Shown piece by piece: positions 5,968 through 6,412 of a stretch of 6,412 nt of DNA; position 1 is the first letter of the stretch; each line of letters starts with the position of its first letter. Below the pieces are notes generated by a model. It saw nothing but the letters and a program-made list of their open reading frames with translations. It was not told where the DNA came from and made no database searches. Origin of the DNA: Clostridia bacterium (GTDB taxonomy: Bacteria; Bacillota; Clostridia; Oscillospirales; RGIG577); the NCBI GenBank assembly GCA_017419325.1, contig JAFOLN010000337.1, positions 1 through 6,412 on the forward strand. Direction: 5' to 3'. The translations under genes and the position numbers were made by a program.

Positions 5968-6402
5968 ATGACGGTAAGCAATTACTTAAAGCTCATCATT
6001 CCGGCGCGTTCCGTAAACGAGGGGTTCGCCCGAGCCGCCGTTGCGGCCTTCGCCTCGCAGCTCGACCCCACGCTCTCGGATATAACCGAGATAAAAACCG
6101 CGGTGTCCGAGGCGGTGACCAACTGCATAGTCCACGCGTATAAGGACGCCATGGGCGAGATAAGCATCAGGGCGCGCATAATCGACACCGATACGCTGGA
6201 GGTGTGCGTATCCGACAAGGGAAGCGGCATAGATGACGTGAAAAAGGCCATGACCCCGCTTTTTACGACCTGCGAAACGGGTGAGCGAAGCGGGATGGGC
6301 TTTACCATAATGGAAAGCTTCATGGACAGCGTTCGCGTAAGCTCGCGCCCGGGGCGCGGCACCCGTGTCACCATGCGAAAGCGCATAATCACAAGGCGGT
6401 AG
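5968..6402 (+). CDS. spoIIAB: Anti-sigma F factor and serine kinase SpoIIAB
   Basis: A 144-residue GHKL-fold protein kinase that holds sigma F inactive as an ATP-bound dimer and phosphorylates SpoIIAA. The N box is EIKTAVSEAVTN (41-52), with catalytic Glu48 and Mg-coordinating Asn52. The G1 box is DKGSGI (83-88), and PLFTT (97-101) followed by GERSGMGFTIMESFMD (105-120) forms the ATP lid and G2 region. The N-terminal FARAAVAAFASQLDPT (20-35) matches the sigma- and SpoIIAA-contacting face of the Bacillus protein; Arg22 corresponds to its Arg20. Length is normal (146 in B. subtilis). The start is ATG 5968 with GGGGAGGG (5951-5958) nine bases upstream. The stop TAG lies four bases before the next ATG, as expected for cotranscribed spoIIAB-sigF. 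Isoleucine codons are 8 ATA, 4 ATC and 1 ATT. Confidence 0.97.
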   Translation: MTVSNYLKLIIPARSVNEGFARAAVAAFASQLDPTLSDITEIKTAVSEAVTNCIVHAYKDAMGEISIRARIIDTDTLEVCVSDKGSGIDDVKKAMTPLFTTCETGERSGMGFTIMESFMDSVRVSSRPGRGTRVTMRKRIITRR

Positions 6403-6406
6403 CAAG

Positions 6407-6412
6407 ATGGGC
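6407..6412 (+). CDS. sigF: First two codons of the next gene, probably sigF (spoIIAC)
   Basis: ATG GGC follows the spoIIAB stop by four bases, and AAGGCGGT (6393-6400) lies at a suitable distance upstream as a ribosome binding site. In all spoIIA operons known to me the third gene encodes sigma F, the forespore sigma factor controlled by the two preceding products. The assignment rests only on position; no diagnostic residue is inside the window. Confidence 0.55.

Noticed and set aside
5982..6405. Two long - strand frames (136 and 139 codons) opposite spoIIAB
   Set aside because: spoIIAB is unmistakable on the + strand. The antisense frames arise from its GC-rich codons and encode low-complexity peptides with no motif.

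Overview
The window looks like a chromosomal segment of an endospore-forming member of the Clostridia (Firmicutes), possibly a gut Oscillospirales-type lineage. The evidence is a class III glutamine synthetase, a SpoVB/YabM-like flippase, the mazG-hup-rqcP gene order known from spore formers, strong GGAGG ribosome binding sites, and the start of a spoIIA operon that closely resembles the one in Bacillus. Base composition is balanced, with an unusual liking for the isoleucine codon ATA. All recognised genes are on the + strand. The lineage call is inference; the gene families are clear.

Layout. Positions 1-138 are the 3' end of an unrecognised gene, possibly an XRE-type HTH regulator. Positions 139-250 are a structured AT-rich leader before glnN (251-2371), which encodes a full-length GSIII that makes glutamine from glutamate and ammonia. 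After a 66-base gap comes a cluster equivalent to yabM-yabN-hup-yabO. It holds a 14-helix-type MOP-superfamily flippase (2438-4090, TTG start), MazG (4090-4884, overlapping the flippase gene by one base), the nucleoid protein HU (4941-5213) and the S4-domain ribosome quality-control protein RqcP (5295-5537). A near-consensus promoter lies inside the 3' end of mazG and probably drives hup. A perfect 13-bp terminator follows hup, and two tandem terminators follow rqcP.

The right end is the spoIIA operon: spoIIAA (5645-5950), spoIIAB (5968-6402) and the first two codons of what is almost certainly sigF. SpoIIAB binds sigma F and also phosphorylates SpoIIAA; unphosphorylated SpoIIAA frees sigma F in the forespore. 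The expected yabP-yabQ-divIC genes are absent between rqcP and spoIIA.

I see no mobile element, CRISPR array, tRNA or rRNA, and no convincing undescribed multi-gene system. The most interesting signals are regulatory: the promoter embedded in mazG, the transcriptional insulation around hup and rqcP, the structured glnN leader with no normal Shine-Dalgarno site, and the rearranged gene order.
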